The notes beneath the pieces were generated by a model that saw only the letters and a program-made list of their open reading frames with translations, made no database searches and was not told the DNA's origin. A program made the translations under genes and the position numbers. A stretch of 64,000 nucleotides of DNA from Bacillota bacterium (lineage in GTDB: Bacteria > Bacillota > Clostridia > Christensenellales > SZUA-584): NCBI GenBank assembly GCA_023410595.1, contig JAEYPO010000001.1:1-64000 (forward strand). Direction: 5' to 3'. Positions within the stretch are counted from its first letter, which is position 1, and each line of letters starts with the position of its first letter. Shown here in pieces: positions 48,814-58,236 of the stretch.

Positions 48814-49572
48814 TTGAGAGGATTAAAGGACGTACTGTTCGGAAAAAAGAGTATAGATGAAGGCGTATACGCCGGCATAGACTTAAGCCGCCTTCCCGTG
48901 CATGTCGCCGTTATAATGGACGGCAACGGGCGGTGGGCTAAAAAGAAGGGCCTTCCGCGCGCGGCGGGCCACCGGGCGGGCGTGGAGCGCGTGCGTACTA
49001 TCATTCGCATGAGCTCGGACATAGGCATAAAGTATCTTACGCTTTTCGCGTTCTCCACCGAGAATTGGAAGCGCCCCGACCAGGAAGTAAGCACGCTCAT
49101 GGGGCTGCTGCTCGAATACCTTAAAAAAGAGCTCGTGGAGCTTAATGAGAAGAACGTGCGCATACTGACGCTGGGAGACTTATCTAAGCTGCCGCGTGAG
49201 GTGGCCGAAGAAATAGAGCGCGCAAAGCGCACGACGAAGGATAACACGGGGCTTACAGTCAACATGGCGGTGAACTACGGAGCGCGGCAAGAGATAGCCG
49301 ACGCCGTCATAAAGGCTGTTGCGGAGGGCAGAAAGCCGGAGGAGATTACGGAAGAATACATATCTTCTTTGCTTTCCACCGCGGGCCAGCCCGACCCGGA
49401 TCTGATGATACGCACGAGCGGGGAATCGCGTATAAGCAATTTTCTGCTGTACCAGCTTGCGTATGCCGAGCTTTATTTTTCGGATACGCTGTGGCCTGAT
49501 TTCGACGAGAGGGAGTACAAGAAAGCGCTTGAAGCTTTTGCTTCACGTGACCGCAGGTTCGGCGGTATATAA
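48814..49572 (+). CDS. uppS: Isoprenyl transferase (undecaprenyl diphosphate synthase)
   Basis: Builds the C55 lipid carrier for cell-wall polymers. 252 residues: HVAVIMDGNGRWAKKKGLPRAAGHRAGVERVRTII (catalytic Asp), LTLFAFSTENWKRP, MAVNYGARQEIADA, and the C-terminal PDPDLMIRTSGESRISNFLLYQLAYAELYF. A TTG start at 48814 has GAGG 6 bases upstream; the adjacent TTG at 48811 is the other option. First of the membrane-lipid row uppS-cdsA-dxr-rseP-ispG. The lipid carrier it makes would serve the GT-C enzymes and LCP ligases elsewhere in the window. Confidence 0.96.
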   Translation: MRGLKDVLFGKKSIDEGVYAGIDLSRLPVHVAVIMDGNGRWAKKKGLPRAAGHRAGVERVRTIIRMSSDIGIKYLTLFAFSTENWKRPDQEVSTLMGLLLEYLKKELVELNEKNVRILTLGDLSKLPREVAEEIERAKRTTKDNTGLTVNMAVNYGARQEIADAVIKAVAEGRKPEEITEEYISSLLSTAGQPDPDLMIRTSGESRISNFLLYQLAYAELYFSDTLWPDFDEREYKKALEAFASRDRRFGGI

Positions 49573-49649
49573 AAGTCATTATTCGCTGGGAGTGGTTTTA
49601 CGCCCTTTGAAGGAATATAATGCAAAAGGGGCAGTTCGGAGGGGATCTA

Positions 49650-50450
49650 TTGCTTAAGAGGACGCTTTTCGCTATACCGGCGCTGGCGCTGCTTATATCG
49701 GTCATATATTTTGGCGGGCTGTTCGCAAAGATAGCCGTCGCCGCTGTGGGCGTGCTTTGCATGCACGAGATGCTGAGCATGCTTTCCGCAGATTCAAAAC
49801 CAATCCGCGTGATAGCGTACGCGTTCGCGGCGCTGCTTTTTCCCGCTTACGATTATCTCGGTGGTTTTACGGGAGCGGCCGCGCTGTTTCTTGCGGCGGT
49901 AATGGCTGTGCTGATAGCGCTGATATTATCCGGGCGCAGCGCAAAGGACGGCGCTATGACGGTATTTTCGCTGGCATACCCCGGCATGTTCTATCTTTTC
50001 CTTATAGCCGTCGCGAGTATAAGCGAGAAAGATATCTACAGGTTCCTTATGATAATAGCGTTCGGGTCGGCGGTGATAACCGATTCTTTTGCGTATTTTA
50101 CGGGAAGGCTAATAGGTAGGCATAAGCTTGCCGAGAGCATCAGCCCGAAAAAGACGGTGGAGGGCGCCGCGGGCGGCGCGGTGTTCGGCATACTCGGCGT
50201 TTATATGTTCGGATATTTCGGGCAGGAGGCTTTCGGAGTGAGCATCCCTGAGTACTGGTACCTTATACTAGGGGCTCTGCTGACTGTATTGGGGCAGATG
50301 GGCGACCTAGCCGCGTCCAAAATAAAGAGGTATTTTGGCGCCAAGGATTATGGCAGGATAATGGGGGCGCACGGAGGCGCTATGGATAGGCTCGATTCCA
50401 TGCTGTTCATCGTTCCGGCCGTGTACGGATTTTACACTATATTGTTATAG
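49650..50450 (+). CDS. cdsA: Phosphatidate cytidylyltransferase
   Basis: Makes CDP-diacylglycerol for phospholipid synthesis. 266 residues with about seven membrane helices and the C-terminal family signature SPKKTVEGAAGGAVFG ... GDLAASKIKRYFGAKDYGRIMGAHGGAMDRLDSMLF. In the last motif, A replaces the usual P before HGG, a minor change. The TTG at 49650 has GGAGGGG 5 bases upstream and is preferred over the ATG at 49620. Confidence 0.95.
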   Translation: MLKRTLFAIPALALLISVIYFGGLFAKIAVAAVGVLCMHEMLSMLSADSKPIRVIAYAFAALLFPAYDYLGGFTGAAALFLAAVMAVLIALILSGRSAKDGAMTVFSLAYPGMFYLFLIAVASISEKDIYRFLMIIAFGSAVITDSFAYFTGRLIGRHKLAESISPKKTVEGAAGGAVFGILGVYMFGYFGQEAFGVSIPEYWYLILGALLTVLGQMGDLAASKIKRYFGAKDYGRIMGAHGGAMDRLDSMLFIVPAVYGFYTILL

Positions 50451-50461
50451 AAGGACTGTAG

Positions 50462-51619
50462 ATGAAAAAGATTGCGATCTTAGGCGCGACGGGCTCCATT
50501 GGGCGGCAGGCGCTGGATATAATCGAGAAGAACCCGGGGCGCTTCAGGGTCACCGCGGTAACTGCGCACAGAAGCAGCCAGGAGCTGCTCGAAACGGCGA
50601 AGAAGTTCGGCGCGGGCTATATAGGCTTAACTGGCTGCGCCGGAGATATCGAATTTGAAAGACAGGTCCCCAAGGGCATGAAGTTAGGCTTCGGCATACA
50701 TGGGCTCATAGAGTCGTGCAGCGCGGGCGACCCCGATATAGTGCTTATAGCCGTTGTGGGGATAGCGGGGCTTCCTCCGCTTATCGAGTGCCTCGACAAC
50801 GGAACGAACGTCGCGCTCGCCAATAAGGAGTCGCTCGTGTGCGGCGGCCATATAGTCACCGAGCGCCTCAAGACTTCGAAGGCGGAGATATTCCCGGTGG
50901 ACAGCGAGCTCTGCGCCGTGTATCAGTGCCTTAAAGGCCTCGATACGACGGGTCTTCGGCGCGTTATACTCACGGCTTCGGGTGGGCCTTTCTTAAGCTG
51001 GAGCAAGGAAGATATAGAAAAAGCCACCGTAGAGCAGGCTTTGAGGCACCCAAACTGGCGTATGGGCAAAAAGGTCACCGTGGACTGCGCGACGTATATG
51101 AACAAGGGGCTGGAAGTCATAGAGACGAAGTGGCTTTTCGGCATCACGCCCGATATGATAGACGTCATAATACACCGCCAGAGCATAATACATTCTATGA
51201 TAGAGTATAAGGACGGCGCGGTGATAGCGCAGATGGGGCCGACGGATATGCGCCAGGCCATACAGTACGCGTTTGGTCACCCCGAGAGGCTTAATAGCGT
51301 CGTGGGGCATCTCGACTTTGGCGCGATAAAGAACCTGACGTTCGAAGAGCCCGACATGGACAAGTTCCCGTGCCTTCGCCACGCGCGGGACGCCATACGC
51401 GAAGGCGGATCATTGCCGCTCATTATGAACGCCGCTAATGAGGCGGCGGTCGATTTGTTCCTTGAAAAGCGTATATCGTTCGGAGATATTGAAAAGAGCG
51501 TGGAGTACGCAATGAACAAGTTCTCTCACCTTAAGGGAAACACGCTTCTTGAGATATACAACACTGACAAGGAAGTCAAAAACTACATATACGACAATTT
51601 TGCGAAAGTACGTATTTAG
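50462..51619 (+). CDS. dxr: 1-deoxy-D-xylulose-5-phosphate reductoisomerase
   Basis: Second step of the MEP isoprenoid pathway. 385 residues: NADPH-binding AILGATGSIGRQALDIIEKN, ALANKESLVCGG, FPVDSELCAVYQCL, ILTASGGPFLSW, HPNWRMGKKVTVDCATYMNKGLEVIE (metal site), HRQSIIHSMIEY, and the C-terminal MNAANEAAVDLFL. AAGGAC precedes the ATG. With ispG two genes downstream it supplies isoprenoids, which uppS then extends. Confidence 0.97.
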   Translation: MKKIAILGATGSIGRQALDIIEKNPGRFRVTAVTAHRSSQELLETAKKFGAGYIGLTGCAGDIEFERQVPKGMKLGFGIHGLIESCSAGDPDIVLIAVVGIAGLPPLIECLDNGTNVALANKESLVCGGHIVTERLKTSKAEIFPVDSELCAVYQCLKGLDTTGLRRVILTASGGPFLSWSKEDIEKATVEQALRHPNWRMGKKVTVDCATYMNKGLEVIETKWLFGITPDMIDVIIHRQSIIHSMIEYKDGAVIAQMGPTDMRQAIQYAFGHPERLNSVVGHLDFGAIKNLTFEEPDMDKFPCLRHARDAIREGGSLPLIMNAANEAAVDLFLEKRISFGDIEKSVEYAMNKFSHLKGNTLLEIYNTDKEVKNYIYDNFAKVRI

Positions 51620-51679
51620 GGGCTTGCGTTGTTATATAATTAAGCATCGGCAAATAAGCGGCCTGGAAGGAGGATGCGA

Positions 51680-52729
51680 TTGGATATACTGGTTACGGCT
51701 ATAAGCATACTGGGCGCAATAATCGTTGTGGGCGTCATAATAATGATGCATGAGCTCGGGCATTACAGCATAGGGCGCGCCTGCAAATTGAAGATAGATG
51801 AATTCGCGGTCGGGTTTGGCCCCAAGATAAAGTCCTGGGTAAAAAACGACATCAAATATTCGATAAGATGGTTCTTTGTGGGGGGGTTCACGAGATTCCA
51901 CGGAGAGGACGAGGAAGCGTCGGATAAGGACTCTTTCAACAACCAGCCAGCGGGCAGGCGGGCTTTGACAATAGCCGCCGGGCCAGTATATAACATCATA
52001 TTCGCTTTTCTGCTCGTCGTTTTTACGCTGTGCGTATTCGGCGATTTTCAGCTTACAGTGGGCGATGTTTGGAAGGGAAGCCCCGCGCAGGCGGCTGGCC
52101 TTGAGCCCGGCGATGTTATCACGGAGATGAACGGCGTGGACATCGACTTTGCGATGGAGCTTACCGACGCCATGGGCGCTTCTCAGACGGACACTCTTTC
52201 CGTTAAGGTATTAAAGGACGGGCGCGAAGTGCCTTTTGAGATACAGAAAGCGTCCGGCCTTACGGACAACAAGGGCGAAACGTATCAGGATAAAATGGCC
52301 GGAATCAGTTTCAGCCAGCAGCCTGTGACATACGGCTTTTTTGAGGCTATAGCGCTGTCGTTTAAGTGGATGTACTTCATAGTAAAAGGCACGATAGCGG
52401 CGGTTATCGGCCTGTTTGCCGGCAAGGGCACGGAGAACGCTATGGGCATAGCGGGCATAGTCTATTACTTGGGCGCCGCCATAAAGAGCAGCCTGCAGAG
52501 CGTGCTGCAGCTTGGCGTCGCTATAAGCGTCAGCCTTGCGGTAATGAACCTGCTGCCGCTGCCCGCACTCGACGGAGGGCGGCTCGTGTTTATCGCCATA
52601 GAGAAGATATTCAAAAAGCCCGTGCCGAGGAACGTGGAAGGCATAATACATTTCGTGGGACTCGCGGCGTTCTTCCTGCTGTTCATACTCGTGACATATC
52701 AGGATATATCAAGGATATTCGGTGGATGA
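51680..52729 (+). CDS. rseP: RIP metalloprotease RseP/RasP (site-2 protease)
   Basis: 349 residues. HELGH (24-28) in the first membrane helix, the second zinc-ligand motif PLPALDGGRLVF in the C-terminal helix, and a PDZ domain in between (about 125-185, with GSPAQAAGLEPGDVITEMNGVDID). Site-2 proteases release membrane-bound anti-sigma factors and clear signal-peptide remnants. A TTG at 51680, 6 bases after AAGGAGG, is preferred over the ATG at 51674, which touches that site. The end overlaps ispG by 8 bases. Confidence 0.95.
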   Translation: MDILVTAISILGAIIVVGVIIMMHELGHYSIGRACKLKIDEFAVGFGPKIKSWVKNDIKYSIRWFFVGGFTRFHGEDEEASDKDSFNNQPAGRRALTIAAGPVYNIIFAFLLVVFTLCVFGDFQLTVGDVWKGSPAQAAGLEPGDVITEMNGVDIDFAMELTDAMGASQTDTLSVKVLKDGREVPFEIQKASGLTDNKGETYQDKMAGISFSQQPVTYGFFEAIALSFKWMYFIVKGTIAAVIGLFAGKGTENAMGIAGIVYYLGAAIKSSLQSVLQLGVAISVSLAVMNLLPLPALDGGRLVFIAIEKIFKKPVPRNVEGIIHFVGLAAFFLLFILVTYQDISRIFGG

Positions 52730-53780
52730 CATGGAGGGAAGGACAAGGCAGGTCTCTTTCGGCGGCGTAACTATAGGCGGCGGCAGCCCCGTACTGATAC
52801 AGTCCATGACGAACACCGACACCGCCGATATCGAATCCACGCTTGAGCAGATAAAGAAGCTGGAAGATGCGGGCTGCGAAGCCGTGCGGTGCACTTTTAA
52901 CAACAAGGCTTGCGCTGCCGCGTTTCGTAAGATTAAAGACAGCATAAGCATTCCGCTCATAGCGGACGTACATTTTGATTACAGGCTGGCTATGCTGGCT
53001 ATAGAGAGCGGCGCGGACAAGGTAAGGGTAAACCCCGGAAACCTTGGCGGCATGGACAGGCTCAAGGCAGTAATTGACTGCGCGAAAGAAAACGGCAAGG
53101 CTGTGCGTATAGGCGTCAACTCAGGCTCGCTCGAAAAGGACCTGCTTTCCAAGTACGGCGGCCCCGTGCCAATAGCGCTTGCCGAGAGCGCCATGAACTC
53201 AGTGCGCTATGTGTATGATCTCGGGTTTTATGACGTCGTCGTATCCATAAAGGCGTCGTCCGTGCCCGCTGCGGTGGCGGCAAACCGCATGTTCTCAGAC
53301 GCCTGCGACGCTCCGCTTCACATAGGCATAACCGAAGCGGGGACATATAATAACGCTATAGTAAAATCGGCGGTGGGCTTAGGGGCGCTGCTATTGGACG
53401 GCATAGGCGACACGATGCGCGTTTCCATAACGGGCGACCCCGTGCAGGAAATAGGGGCCGCGAGGCGCATACTGCAGGCGGCGGGCGTAAGGCGGTTTTA
53501 CCCCGAGGTAATAAGCTGCCCGACGTGCGGCAGGACGAGCATAGACGTCGCGGCGCTGTCCGCCAGCGTCGAAAACATACTTACAGAATCGGGCAAGCCC
53601 ATTGTCGCTGCTGTTATGGGCTGCGTCGTCAACGGCCCGGGAGAGGCAAGGCACGCCGACATAGGCATAGCGGGCGGCGAGGGGAAAGCCGCTCTGTTTT
53701 CCAAAGGCTCTCTTATCGGCACATACGATGAGAGCGACATACTGAACGTTTTTAAGAATTATATAGAACAGGAATTTTAG
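52722..53780 (+). CDS. ispG: 4-hydroxy-3-methylbut-2-en-1-yl diphosphate synthase
   Basis: Penultimate MEP pathway step, a 4Fe-4S enzyme. 352 residues: PVLIQSMTNTDTADIESTLEQI at the N terminus, the TIM barrel with DVHFDYRLAM, RVNPGN, RIGVNSGSL, GITEAGTYNN, SITGDP, and the C-terminal cluster domain with ISCPTCGRTSIDV and AAVMGCVVNGPGEA, giving three Cys and a Glu ligand. The GTG start at 52722 overlaps rseP; an ATG at 52731 is possible. This position between rseP and polC, with no proS, is common in Clostridia. Confidence 0.96.
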   Translation: MDDMEGRTRQVSFGGVTIGGGSPVLIQSMTNTDTADIESTLEQIKKLEDAGCEAVRCTFNNKACAAAFRKIKDSISIPLIADVHFDYRLAMLAIESGADKVRVNPGNLGGMDRLKAVIDCAKENGKAVRIGVNSGSLEKDLLSKYGGPVPIALAESAMNSVRYVYDLGFYDVVVSIKASSVPAAVAANRMFSDACDAPLHIGITEAGTYNNAIVKSAVGLGALLLDGIGDTMRVSITGDPVQEIGAARRILQAAGVRRFYPEVISCPTCGRTSIDVAALSASVENILTESGKPIVAAVMGCVVNGPGEARHADIGIAGGEGKAALFSKGSLIGTYDESDILNVFKNYIEQEF

Positions 53781-53783
53781 ATT

Positions 53784-56700
53784 GTGCAAAAGAAACCGGA
53801 TTTTTTTGCCGCGCTCAAAAACAGCGTGGAAATAGACGACAACTTTGATTTCCGCTTTGAAAAGATCCAGCACGATGTGAAAAAGGGCGAATTTCTCATA
53901 CACTTTACGAGCAACCTTCTTCCCGCGGACACATATCTTAATATCGAGCATTACCTTAAAGAGACCGTAAACGAAAAGACTAAGCTGTTTGTCGCCTACC
54001 GCGACCCCGGCGGCATAGACGCCGAGGATATGGAGACGCACGTAAAGGAGCTTTGCTGTCGCATAAAGCGTTCGCTTGCTCCGTTCGTGTCGAAGTCAAA
54101 AATGTATTTTGCGGACGGCGCATTCCACATAGACTTTCCCGACGATTTCGGCAAAGAGCTGTTTGCCGCATCGGGGCTCAAAGAGTATCTCGAAGGGTAT
54201 TTCCTGCGCTGCTTCGGCATGGACGCGCGTATAGTGTTCGGGCGCTGCGAGGCCGCTCCCGCTCCGCGCAGGCTCGCAGACGTGGGAGAACTGCTTAAGG
54301 AAACCGTGAAAAAGCAGCAAGCTCAGGTGACGATACAGAAAGCCGATAAGGCGAAGCCCGCAAAAAAGGAGAAGGACTCAAAAATCATACACGGCAGCGG
54401 CGTAACGGGCGACACGGTAAACATTCGCGATATAAATGAGACTATAGGCCAGTGCGTAATAAGCGGCAGCGTGCTGTCCGTCGATTCGTTCGATATAAGG
54501 AACGAGGCGCGCGGCAAGCGCTCCATTGTCGTGTTCAGCGTAACGGACAATACGTCTACGATTACGTGCAAGGCGTTTGTTTCGCGCGACAAATGCGAAG
54601 ATGTCAAGTCGCGGCTGGAGAAAGCGGCCGTAAAGGTGCTGGGCACGGCGGCTTACGACAGTTACTCGAAGGAAGTGTGCATAACCGTAAAGGCAATAGA
54701 GGAGACGGAAGCTGTTCGGCGGCAGGACAACGCGGAAGTAAAGCGCGTAGAGCTGCATCTGCACACGAATATGAGCGCGCTCGACGCGGTGGCGGACGAG
54801 GGCGAGGTGGTGCGGCGCGCGGCGGAGTTTGGCCACGAGGCGATAGCGATTACCGATCATGGCGTAGTGCAGGCGTTCCCCGGCGCGTTCGACGCGTCCA
54901 AAAAGACGGGCATAAAGGTTATATACGGCATGGAGGCGTACCTGATAAATGACATACCGCAGGTCTACAGGGAGGAATTCGAGGACGAATATATAGTGTT
55001 CGACCTTGAGACGACGGGCTTTAACCCGAATACCTGCGGCATAACGGAGATAGGCGCGGTAAGACTTAAACGTGGCGAAGTCGCCGATACGTTCAGCACT
55101 TTCGTGAACCCCGGCTGCCATATAAGCCGCCAGATAACCGACACGACGGGCATAACGGACGAGATGGTAGCGGACGCTCCCTCCATACCCGAAGCGCTCG
55201 CCATGTTCAGAGAATATATAGGCGATAAGCACCTCGCGGCGCATAACTCCCCTTTTGATATGGGATTCTTAAAAAAACACGGCAAAGACTGCGGCATAAG
55301 TTTTGATAACGACTGCCTCGATACGATATGGCTGTTCCGGCGCACGCTGCCCGGCCACAGGTCGTACGGTTTAGGTAAGCTCGCCGCCGACCTTAATATA
55401 CCGCTGCGCCATCACCGCGCGCTCGACGACGCTATGTGCACCGCGAAAATAATGCAGATGTGCATGCAAAAAGCCGCCCACCCCGAGCTTAAGCCGTCCG
55501 TTGACGAGAAGGAACTGCCTAACTACCATATCATACTGCTCTGCAAAGACAGGAAGGGCCTGTTCAACCTCTACAAACTCGTCAGCGAATCGCACATGAA
55601 GCACTTTTACCGGAGGCCGCGCGTGCCGCGCTCGCTGCTCATTAAGCACAGGGAAGGGCTCATAGTAGGCTCGGCTTGCGAGCAGGGCGAGCTCATACAG
55701 GCTATACTGCGCTACGCCTCCGAAGGCGAGCTCGAGCAGGTAGCGAGTTTTTACGATTATCTTGAGATACAGCCGGACGGCAACAACGAGTTTATGGTGC
55801 GCGAAGGGCGGTTCCGCGATATGGAAGGAGTACGCGAAATAACGCGCAAGGTAGTGGAGCTCGGCACACGTCTTTCAAAGCCCGTGTGCGCCACCTGCGA
55901 CGCGCACTTTATAGAGCCGCAGGACGAGTACTTCCGGCGCATACTCATGCATGGCCAGGGTTTCTCGGACGCCGACAATCAGGCGCCGCTCTATTTTCGC
56001 ACGACTGCCGAGATGCTCGCCGAGTTCTCATATCTCGGGGCGGCGAAGGCAAAGGAAGTCGTCATAGACAACACGCGCGCTATTGCTCAGCAGGTAGAAA
56101 ATATAAAGCTGCTGCCCGACGAGCCCGCGATGCCCGAGATACCCGGTGCCGAGGAACGGCTTGTTGATATGGCCTATAAACGTGCAAAAGATATTTATGG
56201 AGACCCTCTGCCGAATATCATTGAGGACAGGCTTAAACTGGAGTTTGACTCTATAATAACGCATGGGTACGGCGTACTGTATTATTTAGCGCACAAACTG
56301 GTTAAACACTCGAACGAGGACGGTTACCTCGTGGGATCGAGAGGCTCAGTAGGCTCGTCGTTTGTTGCGACGATGACGGGCATAACGGAGGTCAACGCGC
56401 TGCCTCCGCATTACGTGTGCCCCAACTGCAAAAAGAGCGAATTTATCTCCGACGCGAACATAGCGTGCGGCCCCGACCTGCCGCCCAAGAATTGCCCGGA
56501 CTGCGGCACACCCATGAGGCGTGACGGCTATGACATACCGTTCGCTGTATTCCTCGGCATCAATGGCGACAAAGTGCCGGATATAGACCTCAACTTCTCG
56601 GGCGAGAACCAGCAGAGCGCGCACCAGTTCATCATAGACTATTTCGGCGAGGATCACGTGTTCCGCGCGGGCACGATAAGCAGTATAAAAGAGCAGACCG

Positions 56701-58001
56701 CGTACGGCTTCGTCAAGAAGTATATGGAGGAGAAGGGCATCTCCGCTAGCAGGGCGGAGGTGGAGCGCCTCGCGAAGGGCGTTTCGGGCACTAAGCGCAC
56801 GACAGGTCAGCACCCGGGCGGCATGGTAATATTGCCCAAAGGCAGAGATATACACGAGTTTACGCCCATACAATACCCCGCGAACGACGCGGAGTCGGGC
56901 TTTATCACGACGCACTACAACTTCGGTTCGCTGCACGACCGCCTCATAAAGCTCGATATACTCGGCCATGACGACCCGACGGCATTGTATATGCTAAAAA
57001 CAATTACGGGCATAGACCCGATAGATGTTTCCATTTCCGACCCTGAGACGCTGTCGCTGTTCTCATCTGCAAAGGCGCTGGGGCTGGCCCCAGAGCAGAT
57101 AATGGGATGCCAGGTGGGCAGCCTCGGGATCCCCGAGTTTGGAACGAAGTTCGTCAGGCAGATACTCGTTGAGACGTCTCCAACGACTATCGGTGAACTC
57201 ATACGCATCTGCGGCCTGTCCCATGGAACGGACGTATGGCTCAACAACGCGCAGGATGTTATAAAGGATGGCAAGGCGACGCTGCGCGAAGTTATATGCA
57301 CGCGCGACGACATAATGAACTCCCTTGTGGCAAAAGGCATGGACGCGACACAGGCGTTCTATATAATGGAGGCCGTCCGCAAGGGCAAGGGCCTAAAGGA
57401 CGAATGGCGCACAGAGATGAAGAAGATAGATGTGCCCGACTGGTTCATAGAATCGTGCGACAAGATAGCGTACATGTTCCCAAAAGCCCATTCCGTAGCG
57501 TACGTAATGATGTCGTTACGCATAGCGTACTTCAAGGTGCACTACCCGAGAGCTTTTTACGCGACGTATTTTTCAGTAAGAGCTGATAACCTCGACGCCG
57601 CTTACCTGCAATCCGCCGAAACGGTGCGCTCCAAGATAGCCGCGATAGAAGCCATGGGCAAGGAAGCCTCCGCGCTCGACCAGTCGCAGCTTACGATACT
57701 CGAGGTGGCGCTTGAAATGATGGAACGCGGCATAGATTTTCTGCCGTGCGACCTGTATAAGTCGGACGCCGTGCGCTGCATAATAGAAGATGGCGGCATA
57801 AGGCTTCCGTTCACGGCGCTCGGCGGTACGGGCGAGGCGGCTGCAAAAGGCATAGTCAGCGCCCGTGAATGTGGCGAGTTCCTCTCGGTGGAGGATTTGA
57901 AAAAGCGTTCGGGCATATCGAGCGCTGTAATAGCAAAGCTAGAGGAAAACGGCTGCCTAAAAGGGCTTTTAAAGAGCAACCAGCTGAGCCTTTTCGACTA
58001 G
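53784..58001 (+). CDS. polC: DNA polymerase III alpha subunit, PolC type
   Basis: Main replicative polymerase of low-GC Gram-positive bacteria. 1405 residues, close to the Bacillus length. In order: N-terminal domain (about 1-205), OB domain (about 210-310), PHP domain split by the proofreading exonuclease: VELHLHTNMSALDAV and EAIAITDHGVVQ, then exonuclease VFDLETTGFNPNTCGITEIGAV (DxE) and HRALDDAMCTAKI, then the polymerase core with GSRGSVGSSFVATM, DIDLNFSG (catalytic Asp pair), FRAGTISS, and TTGQHPGGMVI. A zinc-ribbon CPNC...CPDC lies in the PolC-specific region. The GTG start at 53784 has a weak ribosome-binding site. Confidence 0.97.
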   Translation: MQKKPDFFAALKNSVEIDDNFDFRFEKIQHDVKKGEFLIHFTSNLLPADTYLNIEHYLKETVNEKTKLFVAYRDPGGIDAEDMETHVKELCCRIKRSLAPFVSKSKMYFADGAFHIDFPDDFGKELFAASGLKEYLEGYFLRCFGMDARIVFGRCEAAPAPRRLADVGELLKETVKKQQAQVTIQKADKAKPAKKEKDSKIIHGSGVTGDTVNIRDINETIGQCVISGSVLSVDSFDIRNEARGKRSIVVFSVTDNTSTITCKAFVSRDKCEDVKSRLEKAAVKVLGTAAYDSYSKEVCITVKAIEETEAVRRQDNAEVKRVELHLHTNMSALDAVADEGEVVRRAAEFGHEAIAITDHGVVQAFPGAFDASKKTGIKVIYGMEAYLINDIPQVYREEFEDEYIVFDLETTGFNPNTCGITEIGAVRLKRGEVADTFSTFVNPGCHISRQITDTTGITDEMVADAPSIPEALAMFREYIGDKHLAAHNSPFDMGFLKKHGKDCGISFDNDCLDTIWLFRRTLPGHRSYGLGKLAADLNIPLRHHRALDDAMCTAKIMQMCMQKAAHPELKPSVDEKELPNYHIILLCKDRKGLFNLYKLVSESHMKHFYRRPRVPRSLLIKHREGLIVGSACEQGELIQAILRYASEGELEQVASFYDYLEIQPDGNNEFMVREGRFRDMEGVREITRKVVELGTRLSKPVCATCDAHFIEPQDEYFRRILMHGQGFSDADNQAPLYFRTTAEMLAEFSYLGAAKAKEVVIDNTRAIAQQVENIKLLPDEPAMPEIPGAEERLVDMAYKRAKDIYGDPLPNIIEDRLKLEFDSIITHGYGVLYYLAHKLVKHSNEDGYLVGSRGSVGSSFVATMTGITEVNALPPHYVCPNCKKSEFISDANIACGPDLPPKNCPDCGTPMRRDGYDIPFAVFLGINGDKVPDIDLNFSGENQQSAHQFIIDYFGEDHVFRAGTISSIKEQTAYGFVKKYMEEKGISASRAEVERLAKGVSGTKRTTGQHPGGMVILPKGRDIHEFTPIQYPANDAESGFITTHYNFGSLHDRLIKLDILGHDDPTALYMLKTITGIDPIDVSISDPETLSLFSSAKALGLAPEQIMGCQVGSLGIPEFGTKFVRQILVETSPTTIGELIRICGLSHGTDVWLNNAQDVIKDGKATLREVICTRDDIMNSLVAKGMDATQAFYIMEAVRKGKGLKDEWRTEMKKIDVPDWFIESCDKIAYMFPKAHSVAYVMMSLRIAYFKVHYPRAFYATYFSVRADNLDAAYLQSAETVRSKIAAIEAMGKEASALDQSQLTILEVALEMMERGIDFLPCDLYKSDAVRCIIEDGGIRLPFTALGGTGEAAAKGIVSARECGEFLSVEDLKKRSGISSAVIAKLEENGCLKGLLKSNQLSLFD

Positions 58002-58055
58002 CCTGTCTTGGCGCCGGTTACAATAATTATATGGCACTTCATGGCTTTAGTTCTG

Positions 58056-58084
58056 TTGACTATTGAGCAAAGCATGGTTATAAT
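58056..58084 (+). promoter_or_regulatory. Promoter of secDF
   Basis: TTGACT (58056-58061) and TATAAT (58079-58084) lie 17 bases apart, in the 235-base gap after polC. The leader of about 145 bases to secD shows no recognised element. Confidence 0.85.
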
Positions 58085-58236
58085 GGAATGAGTTTTCTGC
58101 GATTATTTGCTGGCAAGAGAGCGCAGACGGTTTTTCTTGCGTTTAAAAGGGCGTCCGCGCGGCGGTTATAAGGCTTCCGCGGCAGCCCCAATAAAAGGAT
58201 AATAATCAGCAATACGTAAGGAGGAAGCGGTAATAC